DNA of 64,000 nucleotides from Sulfurovum sp. XGS-02. Lineage in GTDB: Bacteria > Campylobacterota > Campylobacteria > Campylobacterales > Sulfurovaceae. Positions 1 to 9,147 of this stretch are shown piece after piece. The notes under the pieces are model-generated. The model was not told where the DNA came from. It did not search any database and was given only the letters and a program-made list of their open reading frames with translations. The stretch is from positions 186,001 through 250,000 of the forward strand of contig NZ_CP093312.1 of assembly GCF_023213175.1 (NCBI RefSeq). The letters are read 5' to 3'. Position numbers and translations under genes: made by a program. Numbering within the stretch: the first letter of the stretch is position 1; each line of letters opens with the position of its first letter.

Positions 1-6
1 GCACAA

Positions 7-402
7 ATGAGCAAGCCTTATGTCTTATTTATATTTGCACCTCAGGCACGAATCACTGAGCAAGCAGATACAAAGGGCAGGGTAGCGTTGATCCCTTCAT
101 CTGATGAAATCCGTGATTTATATGATAAAGATGATGTGGAAGATGCTGTAGTGGATATTGTCTCTTCGAAAGATAGTAACTCCGATGAAGATAAACATAA
201 CATTGGTGTACTGCAGGCTTTTTCAGAGCTGGCAGAAGGCATTGCTGAGTCCAAAGGGATTAAACTGACCAAAACGATACCTAATGAGACACGGCATATG
301 GTATGGGGCTTAAGTGTGCTTATCTACATCGGTTCATTCTTGGTACTCTGGATCTTTGCAATCAGACCACTATATATGAGGATAAAACATGGCAAAAAAT
401 AG
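7..402 (+). CDS. Small membrane protein upstream of FixH (function unknown)
   Basis: This 131-residue protein has a soluble, acidic N-terminal part (about residues 1-98) and one hydrophobic segment near residues 99-120 (WGLSVLIYIGSFLVLWIFAI), followed by a short basic tail, so it is probably anchored in the inner membrane. Its last codons overlap the start of the FixH-like gene at 389, so the two are probably translationally coupled. In Campylobacterota, small membrane proteins of this sort commonly sit between ccoNOQP and fixH; placing it in a cbb3 oxidase operon is inferred from that context, because the upstream genes lie outside the window. I recognise no domain. The start is close to the window edge but looks genuine. 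Confidence 0.6.
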   Translation: MSKPYVLFIFAPQARITEQADTKGRVALIPSSDEIRDLYDKDDVEDAVVDIVSSKDSNSDEDKHNIGVLQAFSELAEGIAESKGIKLTKTIPNETRHMVWGLSVLIYIGSFLVLWIFAIRPLYMRIKHGKK

Positions 403-937
403 CGGAAAAACATACTGGCCGCACATGATACTCGGCTTTCTTGTGCTTGGGATCACGTTAAGTTACTGGACGGTAAAGTCAGCATCGTCCATACCGGTGC
501 AAGAGTCCAACCAGTATATGCTCAAATACCAAATGGCTGATATGAATATCAACCAGATCATGGAGAAAAGAAAAGCATTTGATACAGCATATGCAATTCA
601 TCTATTGGATGTGGAAACGATGGTGATGACAGATAATGTGAACAGTAACCGTCCTCAACCAAACCCCGTGAAATTATCACAGGGGATGAATGCATTCACT
701 TATGATGTGGTGACCAAAGAGGGGACCAGCGTATCAGATGCAAATGTCACCTTTTTGCTGACACGGCCTCACAGCAGGAGTGAAGATCAACTTTTCAAAA
801 ATATTCCTTATGTGAACGGAAAATACCGGGTAACAGATGTGAATATCACCAAAGCGGGAAGGTACACCCTGCAGCTTAGAGCAGAAGTCGGTGATACGAT
901 GGGTTACTCGGAAGTATCCGCTTACCTTAAACCATAA
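389..937 (+). CDS. FixH-like cbb3 oxidase accessory protein
   Basis: The 182-residue product has an N-terminal membrane segment (about residues 10-28, PHMILGFLVLGITLSYWTVK) followed by a periplasmic domain with the beta-rich pattern of FixH-family proteins (VKLSQGMNAFTYDV, then an ITKAGRYTLQLRAEV segment near the end). FixH acts with the FixGHIS/Cco accessory set in maturation of cbb3-type cytochrome oxidase, probably in copper delivery. It overlaps the preceding small membrane protein, which supports one operon. The family call rests on topology and the C-terminal pattern rather than on a catalytic motif, so a related periplasmic copper or assembly protein remains possible. Confidence 0.65.
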   Translation: MAKNSGKTYWPHMILGFLVLGITLSYWTVKSASSIPVQESNQYMLKYQMADMNINQIMEKRKAFDTAYAIHLLDVETMVMTDNVNSNRPQPNPVKLSQGMNAFTYDVVTKEGTSVSDANVTFLLTRPHSRSEDQLFKNIPYVNGKYRVTDVNITKAGRYTLQLRAEVGDTMGYSEVSAYLKP

Positions 938-979
938 GGTGTCACCCCGAGAGAGGGATTCACCTTCTCTCATCTTTAT

Positions 980-1000
980 CTGTCATATTGACAGATTTTT
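980..1000 (+). terminator. Possible intrinsic terminator after the FixH-like gene
   Basis: CTGTCA (980-985) and TGACAG (989-994) form a 6-bp stem with a 3-nt loop followed by ATTTTT. It lies between the FixH-like gene and addB. The stem is short, so this is only a candidate. Confidence 0.4.
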
Positions 1001-1036
1001 CCTTTTTATCTTCTACACTATGCTATACTACTCAGC

Positions 1037-3394
1037 ATGAATCAACTCCATATTTATCCCACATCAAGAGCATTAAGGACAGTCAGTGCTGCACAGAAAG
1101 AACAAGAGGGTTTTCTCCCCGCACTCATGCGCATGGATGAGTTTGAACAGCGCGCTATTCTGTTAGAAGACAAAGTACAGATAGACCCGCTTCAGCGTAT
1201 TCTTCTTTTACGTGAAGCAGCCTCTTTTCAAGCCTTTGAAGCGTTGAACCTCAATCTTGAACTGGTGAGGTTCTTTACCAAGAGTGATGCACTGTTTAAA
1301 TTCTTTGAAGAGTTGGCTGCCGAACAGATAAGCTTTGAGACGTTGGCAGAGGCTGATGCCTATGCAGAGTTCGAGACACATCTTGGTATCCTGGAACAGC
1401 TTTTTGAGAACTATAGAGGACTGCTTGAGGCGCAGGGTTTTACCGACAAAGCATTAATCCCCCATGCCTACAGACTCAATGAGGGATTTTTACAAGCGTA
1501 TGAAAGTATAGAGATACATTTGGAAGGGTACTTGAGTCGCTTTGAACTGGAGCTGATAGAAAACATATCCAAGAGAACACAGCTTATCATACACTATACG
1601 ACCAGTCCGTTCAATGTGAAGATGCAGGAGCGTTTTGAAGCACTGGGGATGAGCTTGGAAAATGATGTAACTGTGAGTTTTGACCTGACAGAGAGAAAAA
1701 TACTTTCGACCAGGCCCAATAAGGCAAAGATCAATGCAAATGTCTTCGCTGTGGAAGAACGACAGGAACAGATCGCTGTGGCATTTGTAGAGATAGAAAA
1801 GATGGTACGTTCGGGCATTCCTCCCGAAGAGATCGTGCTGATCCTGCCTGATGAGGATTTCAAAGAGCATTTTACGCTTTATGACACCCATAATAACCTG
1901 AACTTTGCGATGGGGTATGACTACTCCAACGGCCGTATCTACAAATCGCTTGAAGCACTCTATAGCTATTGGCAGAACTTTGACAGTGAGCACAGAGCGC
2001 TGTTGGAACGTTATGGGTTTGATCTGGAAACGGTAGAGAAACTCTCTTCTTCAAAACGCTGCAATACAGAAGCGTTTTTCAGTGCGATAGATGGTCTTGG
2101 ACTATTGGAGTGCCCACTGCTTGAAAGTGAACCAAAAGAGAAGATGAATGAACGTGTCTATGAAAAGTATCTGCATTTTCTGAAGATATTTGCAAAAGAG
2201 GAGCTGAGTTTAAAGGAGTGGCTCTTTTTTTGGCTCAAAGCACTCTCCAAGATCACGATCGATGATGTGAGGGGCGGGCTGGTCACGGTTATGGGTGTGC
2301 TGGAGACCAGAGGCGTACATTTTGAAGGTGTGGTCATCGTTGATTTTAATGAAGGCATTGTCCCTGCTGCTTCTAGCAAAGACCAGTTTCTTAACTCCTC
2401 GGTACGTGCCTTTGCCAACCTCCCTACTAAACATGACCGGGAAGCTTTGCAGAAGCAGTATTATAAACGCTTACTGGAACAGGCCAAAGAGGTAGCGATA
2501 CTCTACAGTACCAGTGACAATAAACTCCCCTCAAAATTCCTTTATGAACTGGGACTTAAAGGTGCAGTACCGGCCCAGGTACAAACTTCGCTGCTTTATG
2601 ACCAGCCTACACAGTTTGTCGAAGAGAAAGATCCGGTCGTAGAGCATTTTAATGCACAGGAGATTGTATGGTCGGCATCAAGACTGAAAACCTATCTGGA
2701 GTGTAAGCGAAAGTACTACTATAGGTATATACAAAAGATAGAAGCAAAGAGAGAAGAGGAGCTGAATGAGGGGGCATTCTTGCATCTGCTCTTGGACCAT
2801 CTCTATAGAGAAAAAGAGCGTTACGAGACCCAAGAAGAGATGCAAAAAAACATTGATATTCTCTTAGATCAGCTGCTTACTTTTGATGATTCTCAAACAG
2901 CCTATAAAAAACTGCTTTGGAAAGAGAAATTAAAAGGGTTCGTCACTTCACAAATAGAGCATTTCAAGGCTGACTGGAGCGTCGTGGAAAGAGAAGTGGA
3001 AGTGCAGGGAGAGATAGGAGGGCTTCGTTTCAAAGGACGCATAGACCGTATAGACCAGAATGCCACGGATACACTTGTACTTGACTATAAAAGCGGATCC
3101 ACCAAAGAGGCCAACAAAACTAAGAACCTGGAGAATCTCACAGATCTGCAGATGAGCATCTACCATCAAATGCTAATGGGGAAATACCAAAACATCACTC
3201 TGGCATTTGTCAAGATACTCGAGGGGGGTAACATAGAGGAGATCACTGCACTGGAAGAGAAAAATGCACTCTTGGCACAACACATCATAGAGCTGAAGCA
3301 AACAGACTCCTTTAAGGCTGAAAAGTGTGAGGATCTACAAAAATGCAAGTACTGCGAATTTACATTGATGTGCGAAAGAGGAGAGTATCTATGA
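1037..3394 (+). CDS. addB: AddB-like PD-(D/E)XK nuclease subunit
   Basis: This is the 785-residue inactivated-helicase/nuclease subunit expected for an AddAB (RecBCD-equivalent) double-strand-break resection complex. The C-terminal nuclease domain shows GRIDRID (667-673) and LDYKSG (682-687; D683 and K685 are the likely catalytic residues). A cysteine before the nuclease (C556, in CKRKYYYRY) and a C-terminal cluster (LQKCKYCEFTLMC) match the iron-sulfur staple known in AddB. No Walker A motif is seen at the N-terminus (MNQLHIYPTSR), unlike Firmicutes AddB and as reported for several epsilonproteobacterial forms. The stop overlaps the addA start in an ATGA arrangement, indicating translational coupling and 1:1 production. 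It is shorter than Bacillus AddB, which is usual for this phylum. Confidence 0.88.
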   Translation: MNQLHIYPTSRALRTVSAAQKEQEGFLPALMRMDEFEQRAILLEDKVQIDPLQRILLLREAASFQAFEALNLNLELVRFFTKSDALFKFFEELAAEQISFETLAEADAYAEFETHLGILEQLFENYRGLLEAQGFTDKALIPHAYRLNEGFLQAYESIEIHLEGYLSRFELELIENISKRTQLIIHYTTSPFNVKMQERFEALGMSLENDVTVSFDLTERKILSTRPNKAKINANVFAVEERQEQIAVAFVEIEKMVRSGIPPEEIVLILPDEDFKEHFTLYDTHNNLNFAMGYDYSNGRIYKSLEALYSYWQNFDSEHRALLERYGFDLETVEKLSSSKRCNTEAFFSAIDGLGLLECPLLESEPKEKMNERVYEKYLHFLKIFAKEELSLKEWLFFWLKALSKITIDDVRGGLVTVMGVLETRGVHFEGVVIVDFNEGIVPAASSKDQFLNSSVRAFANLPTKHDREALQKQYYKRLLEQAKEVAILYSTSDNKLPSKFLYELGLKGAVPAQVQTSLLYDQPTQFVEEKDPVVEHFNAQEIVWSASRLKTYLECKRKYYYRYIQKIEAKREEELNEGAFLHLLLDHLYREKERYETQEEMQKNIDILLDQLLTFDDSQTAYKKLLWKEKLKGFVTSQIEHFKADWSVVEREVEVQGEIGGLRFKGRIDRIDQNATDTLVLDYKSGSTKEANKTKNLENLTDLQMSIYHQMLMGKYQNITLAFVKILEGGNIEEITALEEKNALLAQHIIELKQTDSFKAEKCEDLQKCKYCEFTLMCERGEYL

Positions 3395-6123
3395 GTTTCA
3401 AACCTTTTTTAGCCTACTCCGCTTCAGCAGGGTCGGGTAAAACATTTGCCCTCTCCGTACGGTATATTTCACTGCTTTTCATGGGAGAATCCCCCAGCTC
3501 TATTTTGGCAGCCACGTTTACCAACAAAGCAGCAGCAGAGATGCGCCAAAGGGTAGTCGATTCTCTGCGTGCTTTGGCCGATGAAAGCAATGAAGCGTTC
3601 ACGGGTGCGATCTGTCTGCAGACTGGACTCTCACGTGAAGCTCTGTTACAAAAACAGCCTGAGGTCTTGGCACGTTTTTTGGCCAGCAGTTCCTACATTG
3701 TCACACTGGATAGTTTTTTCTCTTCCGTCTTACGTTCAGCCTCTCTGGAGATAGGACTTGAACCGGACTTTGTCACCAAAGAAGAGGGTGAAGATGCACT
3801 GGAAAAACATTTCCTCGATGAGGTACAGGCCGAAGGACTGCTCTCTTCTCTTGTAAAGCTATCCATCGATATCGAAGACAAACGTTTTATGAAGATCTTT
3901 GATCTGATGCAGAACTTTTATAAGGTGGATCCTTTACTCCCTAGTCTGGAAGAGAGTGCTCCCTCTTTGGGCAGACAGGAAGAGGCCTGTGAAGCATTGA
4001 GAATCAAGATGATCAAAGCACTGACAGATGCTGATGCTGCAGCACGCTGTATGAATCAGTTTGACACCAAGAGTATCAAAGCGTTGTTTGGTAAATCTCT
4101 TTTTGAAAAAGAGACATTGGGAGAACATTCATGGTTCACAAAAGTGGCCAATGATGAGATAGAAGAGCTCTATGCCCTTCTCAAAAAAGAGTTACGTCTT
4201 TGGTCACAGGTGAAAGAAGCGATCGTATTACACAATCTCTTCAAGATATACGACTACTATAAAAATGCGACGATCATCAATGCAAAGTCTTCGGGTGTGC
4301 TGAGTTTTGATGATCTGACCTATTTTACCTACAGACTCCTGCACGAGAGTCTCAGCAAAGAGTTTTTGTATTTCAAAATAGACTCGAAGTTCAAACATAT
4401 CCTGCTCGATGAGTTCCAGGATACCTCTACGCTACAGTTTCTACTGCTCAAGCCGCTGATAGATGAGATATTTTCAGGGCATGGACAGAGCGAATTCAAG
4501 AGCTTCTTCTATGTGGGAGATACCAAACAGTCGCTGTACCGTTTTCGAGGTGGCGTAGAAGAGCTGTTCGATAAAGTCGCTGAACACTATGGCGTGACCA
4601 TAGAACAGATGGATACCAACTACAGAAGTTCCAGAAATGTTGTAGAGCAGGTCAACCGATGGTTTGAACCGTCGATGGAGGGCTATGTACCCCAAAAGAG
4701 TAAACCTGGGGCCTCTGAAGGGTACGTGGAGGTCCTTGAGTCCGAAGCACTGATAGATGAAGCTGTAGGACAGGCAAAAAGACTCTTATCGCTAGGGGTT
4801 GATGTCAATGAGATCGCCTTTTTGGTCAGTACGAACAAAGACGGTGTGAGTCTGCAGGAAGCCTGTCTGGGTGCAGGCATCGATACCCTTTTACAGACTT
4901 CCAGTTCACTCAAAAACCTTCCTAAAATAGCCGCACTGGTTGCCATGGTGGAGTATCTGTTCTACGGAGAGAAGATAGACGCAGAGGCAATGGTACTGAA
5001 AGTAGGTAAAAGAGTCGAAGATCTGGAAACCTCCTGGTTCTCCGCATTTATGAGCCCTCTGCAGGTGCTAGACAGACTGGTAAGGGTGTTCGGGTATTTT
5101 GATGAAGATATGAATATTTTGAAACTTTTGGAATTTTCATCACACTTCTCTGACATACCGACGTTTATAGAGGAGTTTCGCACCTCTTCCATCTCTGTGG
5201 CGGCAAATACGACGCATGGTGCCAAGATCATGACGATCCACGGATCCAAGGGACTTGAGTTCGAGTATGTCATACTGCTCGATAAACTCACCCGTAAAAA
5301 CAGTGATAAGTCAGCACTGGTCTACCATTACAATGATCAGCTCACTATCGATAAGATACTCTACAGGATCAAAGGCAGGGAGAATTTTGATAACGTATAT
5401 AAACGTATCATGGAGGCACGTAAAGTCTCAGAGCAAAAAGACAGAAAAAATATACTTTATGTAGCTTTAACCCGTGCCGTAGAGGGGCTGATTGTGCTTA
5501 GAAAACCCAAAGACTCTATTTTTGATGAGATCGATATGGCACCGCTGTCTGTAGGCGAGCTTCAAGTGGTCTCTAGGGATGAGAGTGAAAAGTGTGTACC
5601 TGAGAAAGTGAAAGCATTATCTATCACCAATTACGGTACACAAGAGGTGCTCTCTGCTGAGGAGGAAGAGGAGAAAGACTATGAGGCTATCTTGTTCGGT
5701 ACAGCGTTGCATTATACCTTGGAGATGTTAGGCTCCTTTGATGAAAAGAGTCTGGGAGCAGCTATGCTCTCATTAAAAAATCGTTACGGACAGCAGTTGG
5801 CTGATCCAAGTATGGAACAGATAGAGATGCGTATCAAGAATTTGATAGGTTATCAAGCATTCCAACAGATACTCGATGGGGCCAAAGTCAGAAAAGAGCA
5901 GTCTCTTAGTTTTGAGGGTGAATTGAAACAGATAGACCTCTTGCTGGAGTATGAGGATCACTGTTTGGTGATAGACTATAAAAGTTCAAAAAAGTATGCA
6001 TTGAAACATGAAAAACAGGTGAGATATTATCAAAAGGCCATAGGGAAGATCACGGGGAAACGAACAGAGGGGATGATCATTTACTTGCTAGAGGAAGAAA
6101 TTGATATAAAAATCTTAAATTAA
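3391..6123 (+). CDS. addA: AddA-like helicase-nuclease (UvrD/RecB superfamily 1)
   Basis: A superfamily 1A helicase with a C-terminal nuclease, partner of the upstream AddB. Visible motifs are Walker A ASAGSGKT (residues 11-18), Walker B LLDEFQDTS (D340/E341), GDTKQSLYRFRGG (motif III/IV region), TIHGSKGLEFEYV (motif V) and LYVALTRA (motif VI). The nuclease motif VIDYKSSK has its Asp near residue 862. The frame is open from an ATG at 3343, but I chose 3391 because it has a GAGGAGAG ribosome site just upstream, overlaps the addB stop as ATGA, and puts Walker A at the usual distance from the N-terminus. This gives 910 residues. The complex unwinds and trims double-strand ends for RecA loading. 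Confidence 0.9.
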   Translation: MSFKPFLAYSASAGSGKTFALSVRYISLLFMGESPSSILAATFTNKAAAEMRQRVVDSLRALADESNEAFTGAICLQTGLSREALLQKQPEVLARFLASSSYIVTLDSFFSSVLRSASLEIGLEPDFVTKEEGEDALEKHFLDEVQAEGLLSSLVKLSIDIEDKRFMKIFDLMQNFYKVDPLLPSLEESAPSLGRQEEACEALRIKMIKALTDADAAARCMNQFDTKSIKALFGKSLFEKETLGEHSWFTKVANDEIEELYALLKKELRLWSQVKEAIVLHNLFKIYDYYKNATIINAKSSGVLSFDDLTYFTYRLLHESLSKEFLYFKIDSKFKHILLDEFQDTSTLQFLLLKPLIDEIFSGHGQSEFKSFFYVGDTKQSLYRFRGGVEELFDKVAEHYGVTIEQMDTNYRSSRNVVEQVNRWFEPSMEGYVPQKSKPGASEGYVEVLESEALIDEAVGQAKRLLSLGVDVNEIAFLVSTNKDGVSLQEACLGAGIDTLLQTSSSLKNLPKIAALVAMVEYLFYGEKIDAEAMVLKVGKRVEDLETSWFSAFMSPLQVLDRLVRVFGYFDEDMNILKLLEFSSHFSDIPTFIEEFRTSSISVAANTTHGAKIMTIHGSKGLEFEYVILLDKLTRKNSDKSALVYHYNDQLTIDKILYRIKGRENFDNVYKRIMEARKVSEQKDRKNILYVALTRAVEGLIVLRKPKDSIFDEIDMAPLSVGELQVVSRDESEKCVPEKVKALSITNYGTQEVLSAEEEEEKDYEAILFGTALHYTLEMLGSFDEKSLGAAMLSLKNRYGQQLADPSMEQIEMRIKNLIGYQAFQQILDGAKVRKEQSLSFEGELKQIDLLLEYEDHCLVIDYKSSKKYALKHEKQVRYYQKAIGKITGKRTEGMIIYLLEEEIDIKILN

Positions 6124-6151
6124 ACTTAATTTAAATAAATTTTAAGTTTAA
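6120..6151 (+). terminator. AT-rich inverted repeat at the end of addA
   Basis: TTAAACTTAA (6120-6129) and TTAAGTTTAA (6142-6151) are perfect 10-base complementary arms that overlap the addA stop codon. The stem is almost entirely A-T. It may terminate or slow transcription between addA and rplM; no strong T-run follows. Confidence 0.4.
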
Positions 6152-6218
6152 GTGGGTAGAATCCGTTCACAAAAGAGCATTTACCGTGTAAATTGTTCTA
6201 TTTAAACAAGGAAAATTC

Positions 6219-6644
6219 ATGAAATTGACATCAGTTCTTAAACCTTCTGAAGTACAACGTGACTGGGTTTTGATCGATGCAGAAGGTAAAACTTTCGGTC
6301 GTATCTTAACTGACGTAGCGGCAATTCTTAGAGGTAAACATAAGCCATCATTTACACCAAATGTAGATTGTGGTGACTACGTAGTTATCATCAATGCTGA
6401 AAAAGCAAAGTTCTCAGGGGTTAAACTTCAAGAGAAAGAGTACTTTACTCATAGTGGTTACTTCGGTTCTACTAAAAGTAAAAAACTTGATGATATGTTA
6501 GAAAACCATACAGAGAAACTTTACAAGCTTGCTGTTAGAGGTATGCTTCCAAAGACAACTCTTGGTAGAACAATGCTGAAAAAGCTTAAAGTATATGCAG
6601 GTGCTGAACACCCACACACTGCTCAAATTAATAAGGGAGCGTAA
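6219..6644 (+). CDS. rplM: 50S ribosomal protein L13
   Basis: This 141-residue protein has the standard L13 length and pattern: [13 protein letters not shown] near residues 16-28, [18 protein letters not shown] in the centre, and [13 protein letters not shown] near residue 100. L13 is an early-assembly protein of the large subunit. It is followed after 2 nt by rpsI, the rplM-rpsI arrangement conserved in most bacteria. A purine-rich AAGGAAAA site precedes the ATG. Confidence 0.98.
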   Translation: MKLTSVLKPSEVQRDWVLIDAEGKTFGRILTDVAAILRGKHKPSFTPNVDCGDYVVIINAEKAKFSGVKLQEKEYFTHSGYFGSTKSKKLDDMLENHTEKLYKLAVRGMLPKTTLGRTMLKKLKVYAGAEHPHTAQINKGA

Positions 6645-6646
6645 GC

Positions 6647-7036
6647 ATGGCAACAATATACGCAACAGGAAAAAGAAAAGCAGCGATCGCAAAAGTCTGG
6701 TTGACTCCAGGTAACGGTGAAATGCTTATCAACGGTAAAACACTTGACCAATGGTTAGGTGGACATGAAACACTTAAGATGAAAGTAAGACTTCCACTTG
6801 AAGCAACAAAACAACTTGAGTCTATGAACATCAAAGCAACGACACTTGGTGGTGGTTATGCTGCTCAAGCGGATGCACTTAAGCATGGTATCACTAAAGC
6901 ACTTGTAGCTTACGAACCATCTTTCAGAGGGATCCTTAAACCAATGGGACTTCTTACTAGAGACTCAAGAGTGGTTGAAAGAAAGAAACCAGGAAAGAAA
7001 AAAGCGAGAAGATCTCCTCAGTTCTCAAAAAGATAG
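6647..7036 (+). CDS. rpsI: 30S ribosomal protein S9
   Basis: The 129-residue protein has the S9 hallmarks: [15 protein letters not shown] at the N-terminus, [15 protein letters not shown] in the centre, and the basic C-terminal tail [14 protein letters not shown] that reaches the ribosomal P site. The terminal KR is conserved and contacts P-site tRNA. It is immediately downstream of rplM and expected to be cotranscribed. Confidence 0.98.
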   Translation: MATIYATGKRKAAIAKVWLTPGNGEMLINGKTLDQWLGGHETLKMKVRLPLEATKQLESMNIKATTLGGGYAAQADALKHGITKALVAYEPSFRGILKPMGLLTRDSRVVERKKPGKKKARRSPQFSKR

Positions 7037-7398
7037 TCGGTCTTTTCCTAAAGCCTGCCTTTGGAAGACCTCTTCGGAGATATTTTCGACTGTTTTTCCC
7101 CAAGGATTTTCCTTGGAACCACTTGCAAGAGATTTTCTCTTGCAAGGTCTACATTTTGTAAAACTTCATTTATTATTTACCTATTTAACAACTTTAGTGG
7201 CTCTTACGTACAACGATCAACATTTTAATATTGATGATAATAAATCGAATGAACTGCCAAATTTTACAGGTCCTCATAGCTCTTGCAAATTTCCCCGGGA
7301 TCATGGTCAAGTTAAATTGCTCATTTTGAAAATTAACTTCTTCCTCTTTCATAATATCTCCTTTTTATAGTATTTTTTGATCTTTAACCAAGAATTGG
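7037..7398. other. Gene-free stretch with tandem hairpins after rpsI
   Basis: No credible gene is seen here; the frame open through 6975-7370 lacks a start context and protein-like composition. Two perfect hairpins stand in tandem: CCAAGG (7100-7105)/CCTTGG (7111-7116) with loop ATTTT, and CTTGCAAGAG (7122-7131)/CTCTTGCAAG (7137-7146), also with loop ATTTT. A weaker GC-rich fold precedes them around 7050-7080. They probably end the rplM-rpsI transcript. From about 7150 to 7398 the sequence is AT-rich with no clear element. Confidence 0.6.
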
Positions 7399-8871
7399 TT
7401 ACTCCGGGATCAGCGTCCAGCCTGGTTTGAGTTTTGCTTTGTAGATGAACATATGGTGTAGGATATGTTTGATCCAATGTCCTGCAAGACCGATCTCTCC
7501 AAAGGTATAGTCTGTATCACGACCTGTCCCTGGGTACTTTTCAAAATCCGGTACAACAGGGTAGACAGTCATAGCTGCAGCCTGACCATCAAAGAGACCT
7601 TTCCCTGCACTTGCCACACACGCGGCACCCATCTCTGCCATAGAAGCTTCATGAAGATGTGCGCTGCCTCCACTTTTGATCATATCGCATACAGAGTGGG
7701 CAACTGCTTTACCAATGATACCTGCAGGCATGCCTGTTCTTGGTGGTGTAGGGTTGATCGGTGTGCCGTTTGGTGAACTCATCGGTTTAGAGATAAGATG
7801 CGGTGGTGCAAAGGCGATACCGCATGCAAAAATATTCTTAAATAATGGGTTTTGGTAGGTTCTAGGCCAGTCAGATGCTCTCCAGTTCTCATAGGTACCT
7901 GCATCATATTTAGCATCCACTTTCATAAACCCGTTCGGTGCAAAGAGTGTATCTGTTATGTCTGAACCGTCTTTGTCATAGGCTTGTAGTCCTACACCCG
8001 AAAATGGTGGGATCAGCATAGAGAAGTCGAACTCCTCTTCACCTATGGATCCATCCAAAAGTTCATAATGGAGTTTTCCCGCTTCTATTTTGTTGACATG
8101 GGCCCCGATGATCCATGGCACATTTCTTTCAGCATATAGTGATTCTGCAAAAAGTTTGGAACTGACAGTATACCCTCCCACTTTCATGTGAAGGCCACCC
8201 ATACCAAAGTCACCAAGGAATGATTCATTGGAGATCCATTTGATATCCAGCATATCACGGATACCTGCTTTTCTGGCTTCATGTTCGATGTTAAAAATGT
8301 ACTCAAAGGCTGCCCCCTGACAGGTACACGTACCATGACCTGTACCTATCAGCAGTTTTTGTCTCTCGCCTGCTTTTGCTTTTTCAAACACTTTTTTCAA
8401 TGCTTCATTGGCATGTACAGCATGGTCTGCTGTACAGACAGAAACCGTATGTTCCCCCACGCCACCTTTACCGTTACCTAAACCCGGTGTTGCATCAAAG
8501 TTTAGTTTAGGTCCGGTGGCATTGATGAGATAATCATAGGTCAACTCTTCTGTTTGGCCTTTGGTCTCTTCTTTTGTGGATTCTATGACAATGTATGGAG
8601 CATCGCTGCCCGCTTTTCCGTTTGGATGGATGGAGAGTGCCAGGGCCTGTCTGTAGTCGATCCCTGCTTTTTTATAGACCGGTGCGAGAGGAAAGACAAC
8701 ATCCTCTTTTGTCATCTCTCCTACCCCCACCCAAATATTCGATGGAATCCAGTTCCATTGGGAATTTGGGGTCACTACTACCACTTCATGTTCTTTGCCA
8801 AGCCATTTTTTTGCAAATGTCGCTGCAGTGTGTCCTGAAACACCACCGCCCATTACTACCAATCGTGCCAT
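7399..8871 (-). CDS. sqr: Sulfide:quinone oxidoreductase (SQR family flavoprotein)
   Basis: A 490-residue FAD-dependent disulfide oxidoreductase-family enzyme predicted to oxidise sulfide and reduce membrane quinone on the periplasmic face of the inner membrane. The N-terminus has a dinucleotide-binding loop (MGGGVSGHTAA). Candidate redox cysteines lie in SVCTADHA, GHGTCTCQGA and GAACVAS. A GNGKGGVGEHTVS segment and the C-terminal amphipathic, His-rich stretch (GHWIKHILHHMFIYK) fit membrane attachment. It is longer than classical type I SQR (about 430 residues), so it is probably one of the other SQR types found in Campylobacterota; I cannot assign the type. AAAGGA sits 7 nt before the ATG. 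It is monocistronic, with a near-perfect palindrome upstream at 8947-8962. Confidence 0.82.
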   Translation of the reverse strand: MARLVVMGGGVSGHTAATFAKKWLGKEHEVVVVTPNSQWNWIPSNIWVGVGEMTKEDVVFPLAPVYKKAGIDYRQALALSIHPNGKAGSDAPYIVIESTKEETKGQTEELTYDYLINATGPKLNFDATPGLGNGKGGVGEHTVSVCTADHAVHANEALKKVFEKAKAGERQKLLIGTGHGTCTCQGAAFEYIFNIEHEARKAGIRDMLDIKWISNESFLGDFGMGGLHMKVGGYTVSSKLFAESLYAERNVPWIIGAHVNKIEAGKLHYELLDGSIGEEEFDFSMLIPPFSGVGLQAYDKDGSDITDTLFAPNGFMKVDAKYDAGTYENWRASDWPRTYQNPLFKNIFACGIAFAPPHLISKPMSSPNGTPINPTPPRTGMPAGIIGKAVAHSVCDMIKSGGSAHLHEASMAEMGAACVASAGKGLFDGQAAAMTVYPVVPDFEKYPGTGRDTDYTFGEIGLAGHWIKHILHHMFIYKAKLKPGWTLIPE

Positions 8872-8946
8872 CTTCGTCCTTTTATAAATGGTATAGTCTC
8901 ATTCTATGAGATAAATTTTTAAAAGAGAATTAAAATCAGTAAAATG

Positions 8947-8962
8947 AATGATATTTATCATT
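8947..8962. promoter_or_regulatory. Palindromic operator candidate upstream of sqr
   Basis: AATGATA and TATCATT are perfect 7-base inverted arms separated by TT. The site lies 76 bp upstream of the sqr start, in the intergenic region shared with the divergent transporter operon. The shape and composition recall Fur/PerR-type boxes, but the regulator is not determined by sequence alone. Confidence 0.4.
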
Positions 8963-9147
8963 ATAAATTATTTTTGACGTATAAACTATAGGTATTATAC
9001 AGCTAAAAATTGATGCTCTGTAAATCAATATTATTTATTTTATTCGGTGTCGATAAGTCCGAATTAGCCTAAAATTACTAAAGTATGCTACTATTTTAGC
9101 TCTGATATAATTTGAAAGAAGTTCACGATAAGGGAAGATTAAAATAG

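Noticed and set aside
6975-7370. Open frame of 131 codons after rpsI
   Set aside because: It overlaps rpsI, has no ribosome site, reads through the hairpins and gives a composition unlike a real protein.
9009-9029. ATTGAT...ATCAAT inverted pair in the sqr upstream region
   Set aside because: The 9-nt spacing does not fit an FNR site (4 nt), and such pairs are expected by chance in AT-rich DNA.
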